64,000 bases of DNA, taken from Rhizobium acidisoli (GTDB lineage Bacteria > Pseudomonadota > Alphaproteobacteria > Rhizobiales > Rhizobiaceae). Below, piece after piece: positions 1 through 8,777 of this stretch. Under the pieces are notes generated by a model. It did no database searches. It saw nothing but the letters and a program-made list of their open reading frames with translations, and was not told where the DNA came from. The translations under genes were made by a program, and so were the position numbers. The stretch lies in NCBI RefSeq assembly GCF_002531755.2, contig NZ_CP034999.1:62001-126000 (forward strand). The letters are read 5' to 3'. The number at the start of each line of letters is the position of its first letter. Position 1 is the stretch's first letter.

Positions 1-1500
1 GCCAGCCGGGGCCACCAGAGGGATCGTGCCGTTGGCTTTGTTGGTGAATGCCCCAATTGAAAGAGCGTTTAGAGCTTGTGCCGGAGACTGAATGCCGTGC
101 CGACGGTTCCTCTCGATATACTCGGCAACCTGATATGGCTCACTGTCAGAATGGTCAACGTTGCCAACAGCAACGCATATCAGTCGCGTATTCTTACCGT
201 CGGCATAGGCTAATTTGTCAATTACTGCTGATGTAGATGTCGGCCGTCCATCTTCAGGTTCTCCAGCAGCGGTTTGCGCTAAGCAAAACACCCGCGCGGC
301 TTCTTCACTTTCGACAAGCTCAATAGCCTTTTGAATAGCATCGTGTGCGGGAACATCGCCACCGCCGACCGGCGCTGTAACGACCACAGACTCCAATGAA
401 GCGGACAACTGGATTGGGGAAGTACCAGAACCGGCATTTGCTAAGTCGCCGAAGAGCGCGACCCCAGCCATTTTTGTGCCATGCCCATCGTGATCAGTTA
501 CTGCCCAGTCGTCGCTGACTGTGTAGCATCTCGATCTAGGCAGCGATGAGGTAAGGAGGGTGTTGGCTGGATTAACACCCGTATCAAGGATAGCTATCCG
601 GGGAGCCGAAGCTGGCGCGGGCACAACCCGTCTGGCTAGCTCCGTGACTATTCCCCCCTGCGCGTCTGGTAGTGCGTTCATGTAGTCCGAGACGAATGAA
701 GAAGCGCTCCGCAACTCCACTACCGCCCCACTCGTCCGAATGAGATTTTGCATCGCTTCTGGTGTGGCAACTATGTTGCGAACTGCGGTCTCGATGAACT
801 GCGTAGGACGACCCTCGCCACTGATCTCCAGTGCGTCTAGGGTTTTGGAGAATACTTCCTCGTATTCAAGGCGTGTCCAGACCTCCCAGGTTGTTTGGCT
901 CTTTTTGCGGGGGAATTTATCAATGTCATCGGTCCAGAAATCTCGCAGATTAGCAGCTCGGATGAGCGAGGCGCTTTCAAACAACTTAAAATTCGCCGGA
1001 CGCCGCGAGCTTTCAGTTTCTTCATTTCCGAGAAGGTCGGCAAAGTCGCCGTCCTCGTCAGTCCATTGTTCGTACTTGCCAAGTGCGTTTAGAAGCGACT
1101 TAAAACTGTCGCGCGAAACAAAGAAGTTCGCCAAGTCATGAGCAGGCTGATTACGCTGCTGCAGCTTTTCCGGATTAACTTGAAGTGTCAGCAACTTGAG
1201 GCCTTGGGTAGTCGATCTCGCTGTAGCGCTGACAAAGAGTGGCTCGTCTTCCCGGCTTTCGATGGCAATCGCCATACCACGCTGTTTGAGCGGCACCTTG
1301 ATACTGGCTTGTTCTTTCCGAATATCGTCCAGCTGCGAGGCTACCAGCTCTAAATCGGAACGCAGCTTTTGCGCGTGCTCACGTCTATTCTCTACTGGAG
1401 ACGGCTCTTTCGTGCCGCCCCGGCCAACAGCGCGAAATTCTTTCGAAGCGAGACCGATGTTATGCGCATGCAGGTGAGGAAGAAGTGCCATGATAACCAT
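1..1500 (-). CDS. ietS: IetS-like subtilisin (S8) serine protease, partial
   Basis: Translating the minus strand from the ATG at 1500 gives 500 residues that run off the left edge without a stop. The Asp motif AILDTGVN (about residue 304) and the His motif DHDGHGT (about 338) of S8 subtilases are clear; the catalytic Ser motif would lie outside the window. About 300 residues precede the protease domain, the first part charged and possibly coiled. It sits 57 bp downstream of an AAA ATPase on the same strand. This is the layout of ietA-ietS, known from Agrobacterium Ti plasmids as a toxin-antitoxin/incompatibility locus and reported as an anti-phage system. IetS would be the toxic protease and IetA its partner. 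The protease assignment is secure; the IetS name rests on the pairing. Confidence 0.85.
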   Translation of the reverse strand, partial: MVIMALLPHLHAHNIGLASKEFRAVGRGGTKEPSPVENRREHAQKLRSDLELVASQLDDIRKEQASIKVPLKQRGMAIAIESREDEPLFVSATARSTTQGLKLLTLQVNPEKLQQRNQPAHDLANFFVSRDSFKSLLNALGKYEQWTDEDGDFADLLGNEETESSRRPANFKLFESASLIRAANLRDFWTDDIDKFPRKKSQTTWEVWTRLEYEEVFSKTLDALEISGEGRPTQFIETAVRNIVATPEAMQNLIRTSGAVVELRSASSFVSDYMNALPDAQGGIVTELARRVVPAPASAPRIAILDTGVNPANTLLTSSLPRSRCYTVSDDWAVTDHDGHGTKMAGVALFGDLANAGSGTSPIQLSASLESVVVTAPVGGGDVPAHDAIQKAIELVESEEAARVFCLAQTAAGEPEDGRPTSTSAVIDKLAYADGKNTRLICVAVGNVDHSDSEPYQVAEYIERNRRHGIQSPAQALNALSIGAFTNKANGTIPLVAPAG

Positions 1501-1557
1501 CGTATCTCTATATTAAACAGATAGATGCGACGGTGGTTTCTTGATGTCAACTCTCAA

Positions 1558-2538
1558 TCAGTCGTTGTGCAGAGCTTTCCGGTCAGTAATTGCTCGCATC
1601 AGGATTTCAGTCGACATTTTGCCGTCGTGGTCTAGCACGGAGTCCCGAGCGGCATCGTCAGCAACCGCCACCAGATCGGCTTGGCTAAGCCCGTCCACTC
1701 CGACAGCCAATGTTTCCCAACGGACGCTCTCCAAGTCAAACTGAAGCATGTGATTGCGAATCACTCTCTGGGCTTCCTCAGCACTTGGCCTAGCGTAGGA
1801 AAAAGCAGCATGGAAGCGCCTGAAAATCGCTGGATCGAGAAGCGTTCTGTGATTGGTCGCCGCCACAATCACGCTACTGGATTTATCGTCTTCGAGGAAC
1901 TGCAGAAAGGAGTTAAGCATCCGTCGGGCTTCCCCGACGTCATTATCGGCGTCGCGACGGGATGCCAGCGCATCCACCTCATCGAAAAAGTACACTCCGC
2001 GAACGCTAGTCATGGATTCAAAAACGAGGCGAAGCTTGGATGCCGTCTCGCCCATGAACTTGGTGATGACCCCGTCAAGCAATATTGTGAATAGGGGAAG
2101 CCCCAATTCTCCGGCGATGGCTGCCGCTGTCATTCCCTTCCCTGTGCCTGGTGGTCCAGAGAACAGAAACTTTCGACGGGGACTAAGTTCTCGCGCCTCC
2201 AGCAGGTGACGGTCTTTGTGTTCGCGAACAATACCCCTGATACGACGGCTGAGGTCTGGATTGAGAACCAGATTAGTTAGGTTTATTTCTGGATATGTTG
2301 CTCGCACCAATCCAGCTAGCTCACCCCGGGGGGAGGCAATCGGAATTGGCCCCTTCGCCGGACGCGAGGTCTTGTCACGCCGGACGCGATCTACAACTCC
2401 CCTAATCTCTCCAGCAACCCTGACGCGACCGGAGCGGTCTGCGTCAGAAGCAATGTTTTCAGCGATTGCCAAAAATCGATCATCATCGCCTGCAGCATGG
2501 CTCTGTATCATTGCAATCAGGTGCTTGGTGACGGTCAT
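1558..2538 (-). CDS. ietA: IetA-like AAA+ ATPase
   Basis: A 326-residue AAA+ ATPase with Walker A GPPGTGKG, Walker B FFDEVDA followed by SRR, and a sensor-type ATNH segment. The N-terminal ~100 residues are not recognised. The family is the small cytosolic AAA group seen in IetA. Ten bases separate it from the upstream HTH gene and 57 bp from the subtilase gene, so the three are probably one transcript. In IetAS the ATPase is reported to counter the toxicity of the protease and both are needed for defence; here that role is inferred from context. The ORF is full-length with no sign of damage. Confidence 0.85.
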   Translation of the reverse strand: MTVTKHLIAMIQSHAAGDDDRFLAIAENIASDADRSGRVRVAGEIRGVVDRVRRDKTSRPAKGPIPIASPRGELAGLVRATYPEINLTNLVLNPDLSRRIRGIVREHKDRHLLEARELSPRRKFLFSGPPGTGKGMTAAAIAGELGLPLFTILLDGVITKFMGETASKLRLVFESMTSVRGVYFFDEVDALASRRDADNDVGEARRMLNSFLQFLEDDKSSSVIVAATNHRTLLDPAIFRRFHAAFSYARPSAEEAQRVIRNHMLQFDLESVRWETLAVGVDGLSQADLVAVADDAARDSVLDHDGKMSTEILMRAITDRKALHND

Positions 2539-2548
2539 GGCTATTCTC

Positions 2549-2881
2549 CTATTTTACCACCTGCACACCATTGAGAACAATTTCAAGGGCCGCTTGAAGT
2601 CTTGGGGACATCCTATTTAATTTTTGCAATAAAAGCAACGCTTCACGCATTGCTTCATCTGTGTCTGTAGAGGAGGAAGTGGCGGGACTATTTAGAAATC
2701 GCTGCACTGCCGTCATCATATCAGGTGACAGCGATTTGGTCCGCAGAGAGCGTATAAGAGTGGACGGATGAACTCCTATAAGGGCGGCGGTTTCTGAAAG
2801 GGATAGGCCTAGTTTGACTCGCCGCTGCTCAACGGCAGCGCAAAGGGTCGGGTTGGATAGTCGTTTGGGGCGTCCTCTCAT
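2549..2881 (-). CDS. Small HTH DNA-binding protein, IetAS operon leader
   Basis: A 110-residue protein. The N-terminal half (about residues 18-55) reads as a helix-turn-helix: RRVKLGLSLSETAALIGVHP followed by a STLIRSL recognition helix. The C-terminal half carries a helical segment with no recognised domain. It is the first gene of the presumed IetA/IetS operon, so autoregulation of the toxin-antitoxin-like pair is plausible. An alternative is an unrelated adaptor. The HTH call is fairly sure; the regulatory role is inferred only from position. Confidence 0.6.
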   Translation of the reverse strand: MRGRPKRLSNPTLCAAVEQRRVKLGLSLSETAALIGVHPSTLIRSLRTKSLSPDMMTAVQRFLNSPATSSSTDTDEAMREALLLLQKLNRMSPRLQAALEIVLNGVQVVK

Positions 2882-3224
2882 GTTGCATAAATTGCATATA
2901 AATTTTCATTGCACAATATGGCGAGGCTATTCTCATGTTTGTGTACGCTTGATGCAGGGCTAAGCGCGGCCCTCACGTCATCGATACCGTCGATTACCCC
3001 AATCGCGAGGCGTCTAACGTCATAGCAGTTGCGAACGAGACGGCGCTTGCCGATTGAAGCTGACGAATGGGGCCTTCCCGCTTCGAGGTGAGGGCATAGC
3101 GCGGGTTCGCCTGTTGCCTAACAGGCAGCACCGTTTGTTGCTTTGACCATTCGTGCTGGCTGTTCAGCACGTTGCGTTTGCAAGTGTTCCTTGTAGGATT
3201 GCCGTTGGTTTGGGGGCAAACGAT
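2882..3224. other. Intergenic region between divergent ietAS operon and secreted-protein operon
   Basis: No ORF with coding character. The part next to 2882 is AT-rich (about 2885-2935) and probably holds the minus-strand promoter for the HTH-ietA-ietS operon. I see no clean -35/-10 pair, tRNA or repeat. Confidence 0.4.
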
Positions 3225-3779
3225 ATGCGGATACTGTACTTGCTGATAGCATTCTCGTTCTTGGCGGGACCGGTAAGCGAAGCGAGGGCGGAAAATCCAA
3301 CTCGCGAGAAGTGTACCTGCAATCTTAATCCGGACGACCCACCTGAGGATGGCGCGTGGGTGAAGAACGCATCGGCATGCTGGTCGACCGAAGTCCGCGA
3401 GCAGAACTGGTGCGATTTGGTAGTGGAGAGCCTTCAAGGCCCTCAGTCTACCTCGGCTGAACTTCTAGGTAACGCGGACAGCCCGCCTGGACTGGTGAAT
3501 ATCCTGCGCAGTAGGTTCGACAATTTCATCAAAGTGTCGGAGGTGGAGGGCAGCATCGTCAATCTGAACCAGGCAACCGAGATTGTCGCCAGCCGATTGA
3601 AGGAGAATGACGTTCTGGTTGCCAATTGCGTGACTGCATTCGTCGGGGGGAAACGCGGGTTTGTTCAGGATGGCGATGGCGGAGTTGTGTGCCGGGTAAG
3701 CGAATCTAGCGGATGGTTAAGGCTGGAAATTCCGGTAGACGGAGCCCGGATCGCGTACATGGTTGCCCCGGTCCCATGA
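3225..3779 (+). CDS. Secreted protein of unknown function, cysteine-containing
   Basis: The ATG at 3225 gives 184 residues starting with a signal peptide (MRILYLLIAFSFLAGPVSEA, cleavage likely after ARA); an upstream in-frame start would bury the signal. The mature protein has Cys clusters near its N-terminus (KCTCN, SACW, WCDL) and two later Cys, which suits a periplasmic or exported protein with disulfides. No family is recognised. Its stop overlaps the start of the next gene (ATGA), so it heads a three-gene operon of small unknown proteins. Confidence 0.6.
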   Translation: MRILYLLIAFSFLAGPVSEARAENPTREKCTCNLNPDDPPEDGAWVKNASACWSTEVREQNWCDLVVESLQGPQSTSAELLGNADSPPGLVNILRSRFDNFIKVSEVEGSIVNLNQATEIVASRLKENDVLVANCVTAFVGGKRGFVQDGDGGVVCRVSESSGWLRLEIPVDGARIAYMVAPVP

Positions 3780-4294
3780 GCATCAAGACAACGGCCTGGG
3801 CTGTGGGCGGGTTCATACTAGGAGCGATTTGCTCGGAATACATCGGGCTAGGCGTCGAACGTTTTAATGAGTGGTTCGGACGCGAATTCGGCAGTGCGCC
3901 ACATATCAAGATCGATTTTCAGACAACGTTGGGATGCCCCAGCGGCAATCTTGCAGACCTTAAGCGGAAATTCTCGGATCAGTCACTCTGGCTAGAGCGG
4001 GGAGCCGACCGCTTGTTTATCTGCTCCGACAACGCCATCAATCCGACCGTCGATGAGGCTCCGAAGGTGTTGGCACGGGAGTTTCCAGGTTGCCTAAATT
4101 ACATCACCGGTTCTCTGCGCATGCTCCGGGTGAGCGATGCCGTTTGTGCGCTCCCCGGTAATCTTGGCTACATTTGCGATGGGGCGAAATCAACCGAGGT
4201 CCAGTCCACGGCAGCTCTGGGTTCGCCGTCGAGCGTTGTCCAGCCTTGCACATCTGAAACGATGAGCAGGTTTGGCTTTTCTACAAGCCCTTGA
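3776..4294 (+). CDS. Membrane-anchored protein of unknown function
   Basis: The ATG at 3776 overlaps the preceding stop and gives 172 residues. A single hydrophobic helix at the N-terminus (about residues 7-25, AWAVGGFILGAIC) without charged interruption suggests an uncleaved anchor with the rest in the periplasm; four or more Cys follow in the soluble part. No family recognised. Translational coupling to the secreted protein upstream suggests the two work together, possibly as partners at the envelope. Confidence 0.55.
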   Translation: MSIKTTAWAVGGFILGAICSEYIGLGVERFNEWFGREFGSAPHIKIDFQTTLGCPSGNLADLKRKFSDQSLWLERGADRLFICSDNAINPTVDEAPKVLAREFPGCLNYITGSLRMLRVSDAVCALPGNLGYICDGAKSTEVQSTAALGSPSSVVQPCTSETMSRFGFSTSP

Positions 4295-4536
4295 GCAGCA
4301 CATCCAAGCAAATGGCCCACCCAGTTCTGAAAGCGATACAGGGCGCAATCGTCAGTATATGCCTCTCGGACCCGACGACTGGTGCGATGCTGGGGCGGCT
4401 GAAGCTGCAGCCAAGCATGGACGCGAGGACCGCCTTAAAGGTGGATAATGACGTGCTCCACTACGGTGCAGCGCATGTGAAAAGCCTGACGATGCCTGAA
4501 TTGAAGGAGGCTCTGGCGAACGCGGTTGGGATATAA
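4291..4536 (+). CDS. Small hypothetical protein
   Basis: An 81-residue ORF starting at TTG (4291), overlapping the preceding stop by 4 bp; an ATG at residue 8 is an alternative start. The sequence is a mixed alpha/beta small protein with no recognised domain or signal peptide. The only support is tight spacing to the two upstream genes. Moderate to low certainty that it is expressed. Confidence 0.4.
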   Translation: MSSTSKQMAHPVLKAIQGAIVSICLSDPTTGAMLGRLKLQPSMDARTALKVDNDVLHYGAAHVKSLTMPELKEALANAVGI

Positions 4537-4572
4537 GCTCACGGTCCGCATCGCCTCCACCGCAAAAGACCA

Positions 4573-4601
4573 TTGACACTTTTTATGATGTTCTGTATCT
4601 G
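4573..4601 (+). promoter_or_regulatory. Candidate sigma-70 promoter
   Basis: TTGACA at 4573-4578, then exactly 17 bp, then TATCTG at 4596-4601. It lies in a short AT-rich stretch about 105 bp upstream of the TnsA-like gene. TTCTGT occurs twice (4591 and 4602), a possible operator half-site. Read by eye only. Confidence 0.45.
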
Positions 4602-4705
4602 TTCTGTTTATGAAAAACGTGACCCTATACAACATACGAATATCCCGCTGATCCGCCGCCTCGCGAGAGGCTGTCGTAAATTGCGTGTATATTCGAGTTG
4701 TGTAG

Positions 4706-5302
4706 ATGAGTATTCAGTCGCTGCCCTCTGGCAAGACGTCACGTACGTCGCAAGCCATTCTCTCCCAACCCAAATTTAGTCGATGCGTAGGCCGTTTCAT
4801 CGCCACGGACCAACTGGCGCGTGATGTGGCGTGCTTGTTGGAATTCGAAGAAGCAGTTTCGAGCTGGAACTGCCGATCTCTGCAGCTCCGCAATGGGTTT
4901 GATACCTATTCTCCCGATTTTGTCGCCGAACGTCCGTCTGATATCCTAGTGATCGATGCCGTTGGGCAGCGACGCCCACCCCCATGGGTTGCCGAGGCAA
5001 TCGTCCGCGAAGGGTTCACATACCGGACCATGTCGCGTGGAGACATCGATCCGATCCGTCTGAAGAATTGCAAAGACTTGCTTCAATGCTCTGGCGGTGA
5101 AGTTAGCTTGGGGGACCGGGTTAGATTGCTCTCCGTTCTTAATGAACATTCATCCCTGACCCTGGCTGAGAGCCTCACCGTATTCCAGGAAACCACGCCG
5201 ATACGTGGCCTGGCCAATATGGTCGCTGCGCGTTTGATCGAGATCGATCTCGACACTGCGCTCATCGGGCCAGAGACCGTTGTTCGCCGCTATCGCGGCT
5301 GA
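4706..5302 (+). CDS. TnsA-like endonuclease N-terminal domain protein (tentative)
   Basis: 198 residues. Residues ~30-80 resemble the TnsA-type nuclease fold: a conserved Glu in LLEFE, then TYSPDFVAE followed by ILVIDAV. In canonical TnsA the last element is a (E/Q)VK motif; here it is VIDAVGQ, so the catalytic Lys is not obvious and the nuclease may be inactive or diverged. No TnsB or TnsC homologue is nearby. The AAA/M41 protease starts 60 bp downstream on the same strand. It could be a stand-alone DNA-binding or nuclease component of a conflict system. Low certainty on function. Confidence 0.45.
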   Translation: MSIQSLPSGKTSRTSQAILSQPKFSRCVGRFIATDQLARDVACLLEFEEAVSSWNCRSLQLRNGFDTYSPDFVAERPSDILVIDAVGQRRPPPWVAEAIVREGFTYRTMSRGDIDPIRLKNCKDLLQCSGGEVSLGDRVRLLSVLNEHSSLTLAESLTVFQETTPIRGLANMVAARLIEIDLDTALIGPETVVRRYRG

Positions 5303-5362
5303 CCCATCACCACAACATTCCCTGTTCGAAAATTCGCGCCTCAGGCTGCGAGGAGAATAACT

Positions 5363-7267
5363 GTGCCTAAAACAAAGCATTCCCTGAAAACGCCACAAGA
5401 CGCAGCGTTGTACTGCACGCTTAAACGGACACTCAGGAAGGCTCCTGATTTCATCAGAGGCGCTGACTGCGTGGTCCTGCTGAATGTTCCGTCAGACCGA
5501 TCTGGCGAGGACTATGACCCGTGCGCCGAGAATCTCTTGCTTCGATTTTCTTCGGATCGAGACGACATGGCCTACATGATGATCGCGGCTACCGACAAGC
5601 CAAGGACTATCCTCAAGAGGATGGAAGGAGACTTCAGCCGAAAGCGCCGCCTTCTCATTTTCAGGGAACAGGGTGCCGAGCTTCCTTTTCTAGTCTCGTT
5701 GAAAGTTGACGTCGAAGTCGACATCCCGCCGATCTCGACAATGGATTTTCGGATCGGATGCCGGATTGCGTATCAGATCGACGTCAGTCCCTCTGAAGCG
5801 GAAGCGGCGATGTCTTATCCGCTACCGCATGTTTGGGCGGCATTGCGGCGAGGTCGTCCAATCGGGAACGCGTTGGCGCGTCTGGCCGAGGCGTCTGCCC
5901 TCGATGCCAAACCGTCGATTGCCAAGAGCGAAAGCTTGCCGCCGTTGCAGGACATGTTCGGCTATGGCCAAGCCAAGGATTGGGGAATGGAGCTTGCCCA
6001 GGACTTGATCGACTGGCAGCGACGCAAGATCGATTGGTCGGAAGTCGACACCGGGATCGTTCTTTCAGGACCGCCAGGGGTTGGAAAGACGCAATTTGCC
6101 GCAGCCTTGGCCCGGCAGTGCAATGTGCCGATCATCGCGACATCCTTGGCGAGGTGGCAGTCAAGAGGTCACCTTGGCGACCTGCTGAAGGCTATGAGAG
6201 GTGACTTCGAAAAAGCGAAGGAAAGCGCGCCTTGCATCCTGTTCTGTGACGAGCTGGACAGCTTTGGCGACCGCAATTCCTTCGCAGCCGATAACAAAGA
6301 CTACAGCACGCAGGTGGTGAATGGCTTTTTGGAGCTTTTGGACGGGCTCGACGGGCGTGAAGGCGTCGTCGTGATCGGCGCAACCAATGCTCTCGGTCGT
6401 GTCGATCCTGCCATTTTGCGACCCGGGCGATTGAACAGACATGTAGCTATTCCCCTCCCGACTGCGTCAGACAGGATCGCCATCCTCCAGCAACAACTCG
6501 GTCAGCCTCTGCCGAGAAAGCATCATCCACAGTTGATGGCAGCCACCAACGGATTTTCCGGAGCCGATCTCGCCAAGGTGGCCCGAGATGCGAAGCGTAT
6601 TGCCCGACGGGCCAAACGGGATGTCACCATGGCTGACATTGCGAAATCGCTGCCAGAAATGGTGGCGATCAAAGGCGAATTGCGGCGGGCGCTTGCTGTT
6701 CATGAGGCGGGCCACACCGTTGCAGTCGTCGCGCTCGATCATGCCAAGTTCTACGGTGCCATGATCATCGATCATACGCGCAACGACAGTGAGACGGTGC
6801 CGGGTGGTGGGGCATACTTCGAGGTACCCAACGTCGCCTACCGCACCGTCCAAACCTACAGGGATCGAATTGCAGTGTTGCTTGCGGGGATTGCTGCCGA
6901 GGAGGTGCTCCTTGGGGCGGTGAGTGATGGAGCTGGCGCAGGCCCGAACTCTGATCTCGCCCAAGCCACCCGTATCGCCACGATGCTACAAAGTGGCATG
7001 GGCATGGGTAATCGCCTCCGACATAGCCTCGCGAAGAGCGACCGCGACCTTGAAACACTTCGACTTCACGACCCTGGTGTCGCCGTCTGGGTGGACGATG
7101 TTCTCCGGACCGAATTCGAGCGGGCGAAGCAGGTTGTCCGCAGTCACTTGAAACTCGTTGAGGCTATTGCCGATGAGCTGGAGGCGAAGGGGAAGGTTTC
7201 TGCTGATCACGTCGCAAAGATGGCCGCTAAGCTCGACGCACTGCCACGCATAGCGACCTCGGCCTGA
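5363..7267 (+). CDS. Soluble FtsH-like AAA+ ATPase / M41 zinc metallopeptidase
   Basis: 634 residues starting at GTG. Order: an unrecognised N-terminal region (1-200), an AAA+ domain with Walker A GPPGVGKT (about 236-243), Walker B ILFCDELDS and second region of homology PAILRPGRLNRH, then an M41 peptidase domain with zinc motif HEAGH (447-451) and the third-ligand region SDLAQAT. FtsH family members are normally membrane-anchored by N-terminal helices; none are visible here, so this is a cytosolic relative. It follows a TnsA-like gene and precedes a metallophosphoesterase. Role is probably selective ATP-driven proteolysis within this small cluster, not housekeeping FtsH. Domain calls are secure, biology inferred. 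Confidence 0.85.
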   Translation: MPKTKHSLKTPQDAALYCTLKRTLRKAPDFIRGADCVVLLNVPSDRSGEDYDPCAENLLLRFSSDRDDMAYMMIAATDKPRTILKRMEGDFSRKRRLLIFREQGAELPFLVSLKVDVEVDIPPISTMDFRIGCRIAYQIDVSPSEAEAAMSYPLPHVWAALRRGRPIGNALARLAEASALDAKPSIAKSESLPPLQDMFGYGQAKDWGMELAQDLIDWQRRKIDWSEVDTGIVLSGPPGVGKTQFAAALARQCNVPIIATSLARWQSRGHLGDLLKAMRGDFEKAKESAPCILFCDELDSFGDRNSFAADNKDYSTQVVNGFLELLDGLDGREGVVVIGATNALGRVDPAILRPGRLNRHVAIPLPTASDRIAILQQQLGQPLPRKHHPQLMAATNGFSGADLAKVARDAKRIARRAKRDVTMADIAKSLPEMVAIKGELRRALAVHEAGHTVAVVALDHAKFYGAMIIDHTRNDSETVPGGGAYFEVPNVAYRTVQTYRDRIAVLLAGIAAEEVLLGAVSDGAGAGPNSDLAQATRIATMLQSGMGMGNRLRHSLAKSDRDLETLRLHDPGVAVWVDDVLRTEFERAKQVVRSHLKLVEAIADELEAKGKVSADHVAKMAAKLDALPRIATSA

Positions 7268-7346
7268 AGCTTCGCATTCTTCTGCGGGGAGTGATGCGTC
7301 TGCATCCCGCTCGCCCCTTTCCCTCACATCCTTGAAGGTTACAGCC

Positions 7347-8153
7347 ATGAAAGCATGGATCATCAGTGACATGCACGTCACGCACGCCGATATGACTACC
7401 GAAATTGACATCCCTCAAGCCGATATCTGCGTCTGCGCAGGCGACCTATCTGGTTTCCTCGCGTTCGGCCTCGAATTCCTGAAACGGCGGATCGCTCCAA
7501 CGATTCCGGTCGTCGTGGTGCTTGGGAACCACGACTATTATGGGAACACCATCGACGGTGCCCTGTCGGAAGGGCGAAAGGCCACCGGCGAAAGCAACAT
7601 CCATCTTCTGGAAAACGAAACGCTCGAAATCGGTCATGTCAGGATCATCGGCGCGACGCTCTGGACTGACTATCAGGTCCCATGGGGCATCGACGAAGAG
7701 TTGCCGCTTCCTGATCGTGCTGAAGCCGCCGTTTACCTCTGCCGAAGAAGCATGCTCGATTTCCGCGAAATCCATGGCTCGCCTCCGTTTCGTGAAGGAA
7801 TGCCTCGGCTCATCACAAGCCGCGAGATCATCGCCAGGCATTTAGAGAGCAGGGCATTTATCTCTGGTGAAATGGCAAAATCTTGGACCGGCAAGACCGT
7901 GGTCCTAACGCATCATGCGCCGTCTCCACGATCATTGCTGAAACAGTACCAGGGTGATGCCACCAACGCTGCTTTCGCCAGCGATCTCACTGATGTCATC
8001 CAGACCGGGAGACCTGATGCCTGGATTCACGGCCACATCCACCAGTTTCAAGACTACGTCGAGGGGCACACCCGGGTGATCTGCAACCCACTCGGCTATC
8101 GGCATGAACGTGGCAAAAACGGGTATCGCCATGGATTCGTGATCGAGCTTTGA
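7347..8153 (+). CDS. Calcineurin-like metallophosphoesterase
   Basis: 268 residues from the ATG at 7347, chosen because AAGG lies 8 bp upstream and SDMH follows at once; a TTG 15 bp upstream is in frame. Metal-binding motifs are in order: SDMH, CAGDL, LGNHDYYG, THHAP and HGHIHQF, all typical of the dimetal phosphoesterase fold. The substrate (nucleotide, phosphodiester, phosphoprotein) cannot be told from sequence. It lies 79 bp after the AAA/M41 protease on the same strand, and phosphoesterases of this type recur in defence clusters, so a shared role is possible. Confidence 0.85.
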   Translation: MKAWIISDMHVTHADMTTEIDIPQADICVCAGDLSGFLAFGLEFLKRRIAPTIPVVVVLGNHDYYGNTIDGALSEGRKATGESNIHLLENETLEIGHVRIIGATLWTDYQVPWGIDEELPLPDRAEAAVYLCRRSMLDFREIHGSPPFREGMPRLITSREIIARHLESRAFISGEMAKSWTGKTVVLTHHAPSPRSLLKQYQGDATNAAFASDLTDVIQTGRPDAWIHGHIHQFQDYVEGHTRVICNPLGYRHERGKNGYRHGFVIEL

Positions 8154-8193
8154 ACCCGAACGGATGTGACTGTACCCAAAGGAGTAAATCGAA

Positions 8194-8676
8194 ATGTCCA
8201 GCAAGCTGGTTCTAAAGCCACTCTGGAGCAACGGCTCCTGCATCTACGCAATCACCTTCAAAAAGATGTCGGCGGAAGACAGGCGAGAGGTCGAGCTACT
8301 CGCCGACGAGGCGGGCTATATTCGCAATGACGGCATTTGGGCCCCGCCCAGAGTGGCAGGCAGGATGTTAGACTTTTTCCGCGCCGTGGCCAACGCTGGT
8401 TTCGGCCTGGAGTTTGACGATCCGGAAGACGCTCCCTTCGACCTCCAACGGCTGCATCTCCCAGTTGATACCCGAGGGGCCCTGGAATGGCTCAGGGGTT
8501 TCGAATTGCACCACCTGTCGGGCTGGACGCCGGTACAGGCAGAGAGAAGGCTAGACGGACATCACTTTTATTTTCGTGCGCGTGGGAGTTACTGGCGGTT
8601 CGAACTGGGCGGCAACGAACGACACACACGGTCACCCAGGTGGTGGCACGAGGAATCTTGGCCCTCGGCGGCTTAG
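8194..8676 (+). CDS. Hypothetical protein, last gene of AAA/M41 cluster
   Basis: 160 residues, start ATG with AAAGGAG 12 bp upstream. Rich in Trp and acidic residues, no signal peptide or membrane helix, and no family recognised. Forty bases after the metallophosphoesterase on the same strand, so likely co-transcribed. The C-terminus is Trp/His-rich (RWWHEESW). Function unknown. Confidence 0.5.
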   Translation: MSSKLVLKPLWSNGSCIYAITFKKMSAEDRREVELLADEAGYIRNDGIWAPPRVAGRMLDFFRAVANAGFGLEFDDPEDAPFDLQRLHLPVDTRGALEWLRGFELHHLSGWTPVQAERRLDGHHFYFRARGSYWRFELGGNERHTRSPRWWHEESWPSAA

Positions 8677-8777
8677 GTCTCGTGTTGGCCGCTAAGCAGG
8701 AGAACCCGAAACATCTCACCAGCGGTGCTGGTGATGCAGCTAACGTACATGTGGAGAAAGTTCTAAAGTGAGCTATC

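Noticed and set aside
4706..5302. Tn7-like transposon core (TnsA)
   Set aside because: No TnsB, TnsC, TnsD or terminal repeats are near; at most a stand-alone TnsA-like domain with a diverged active site.
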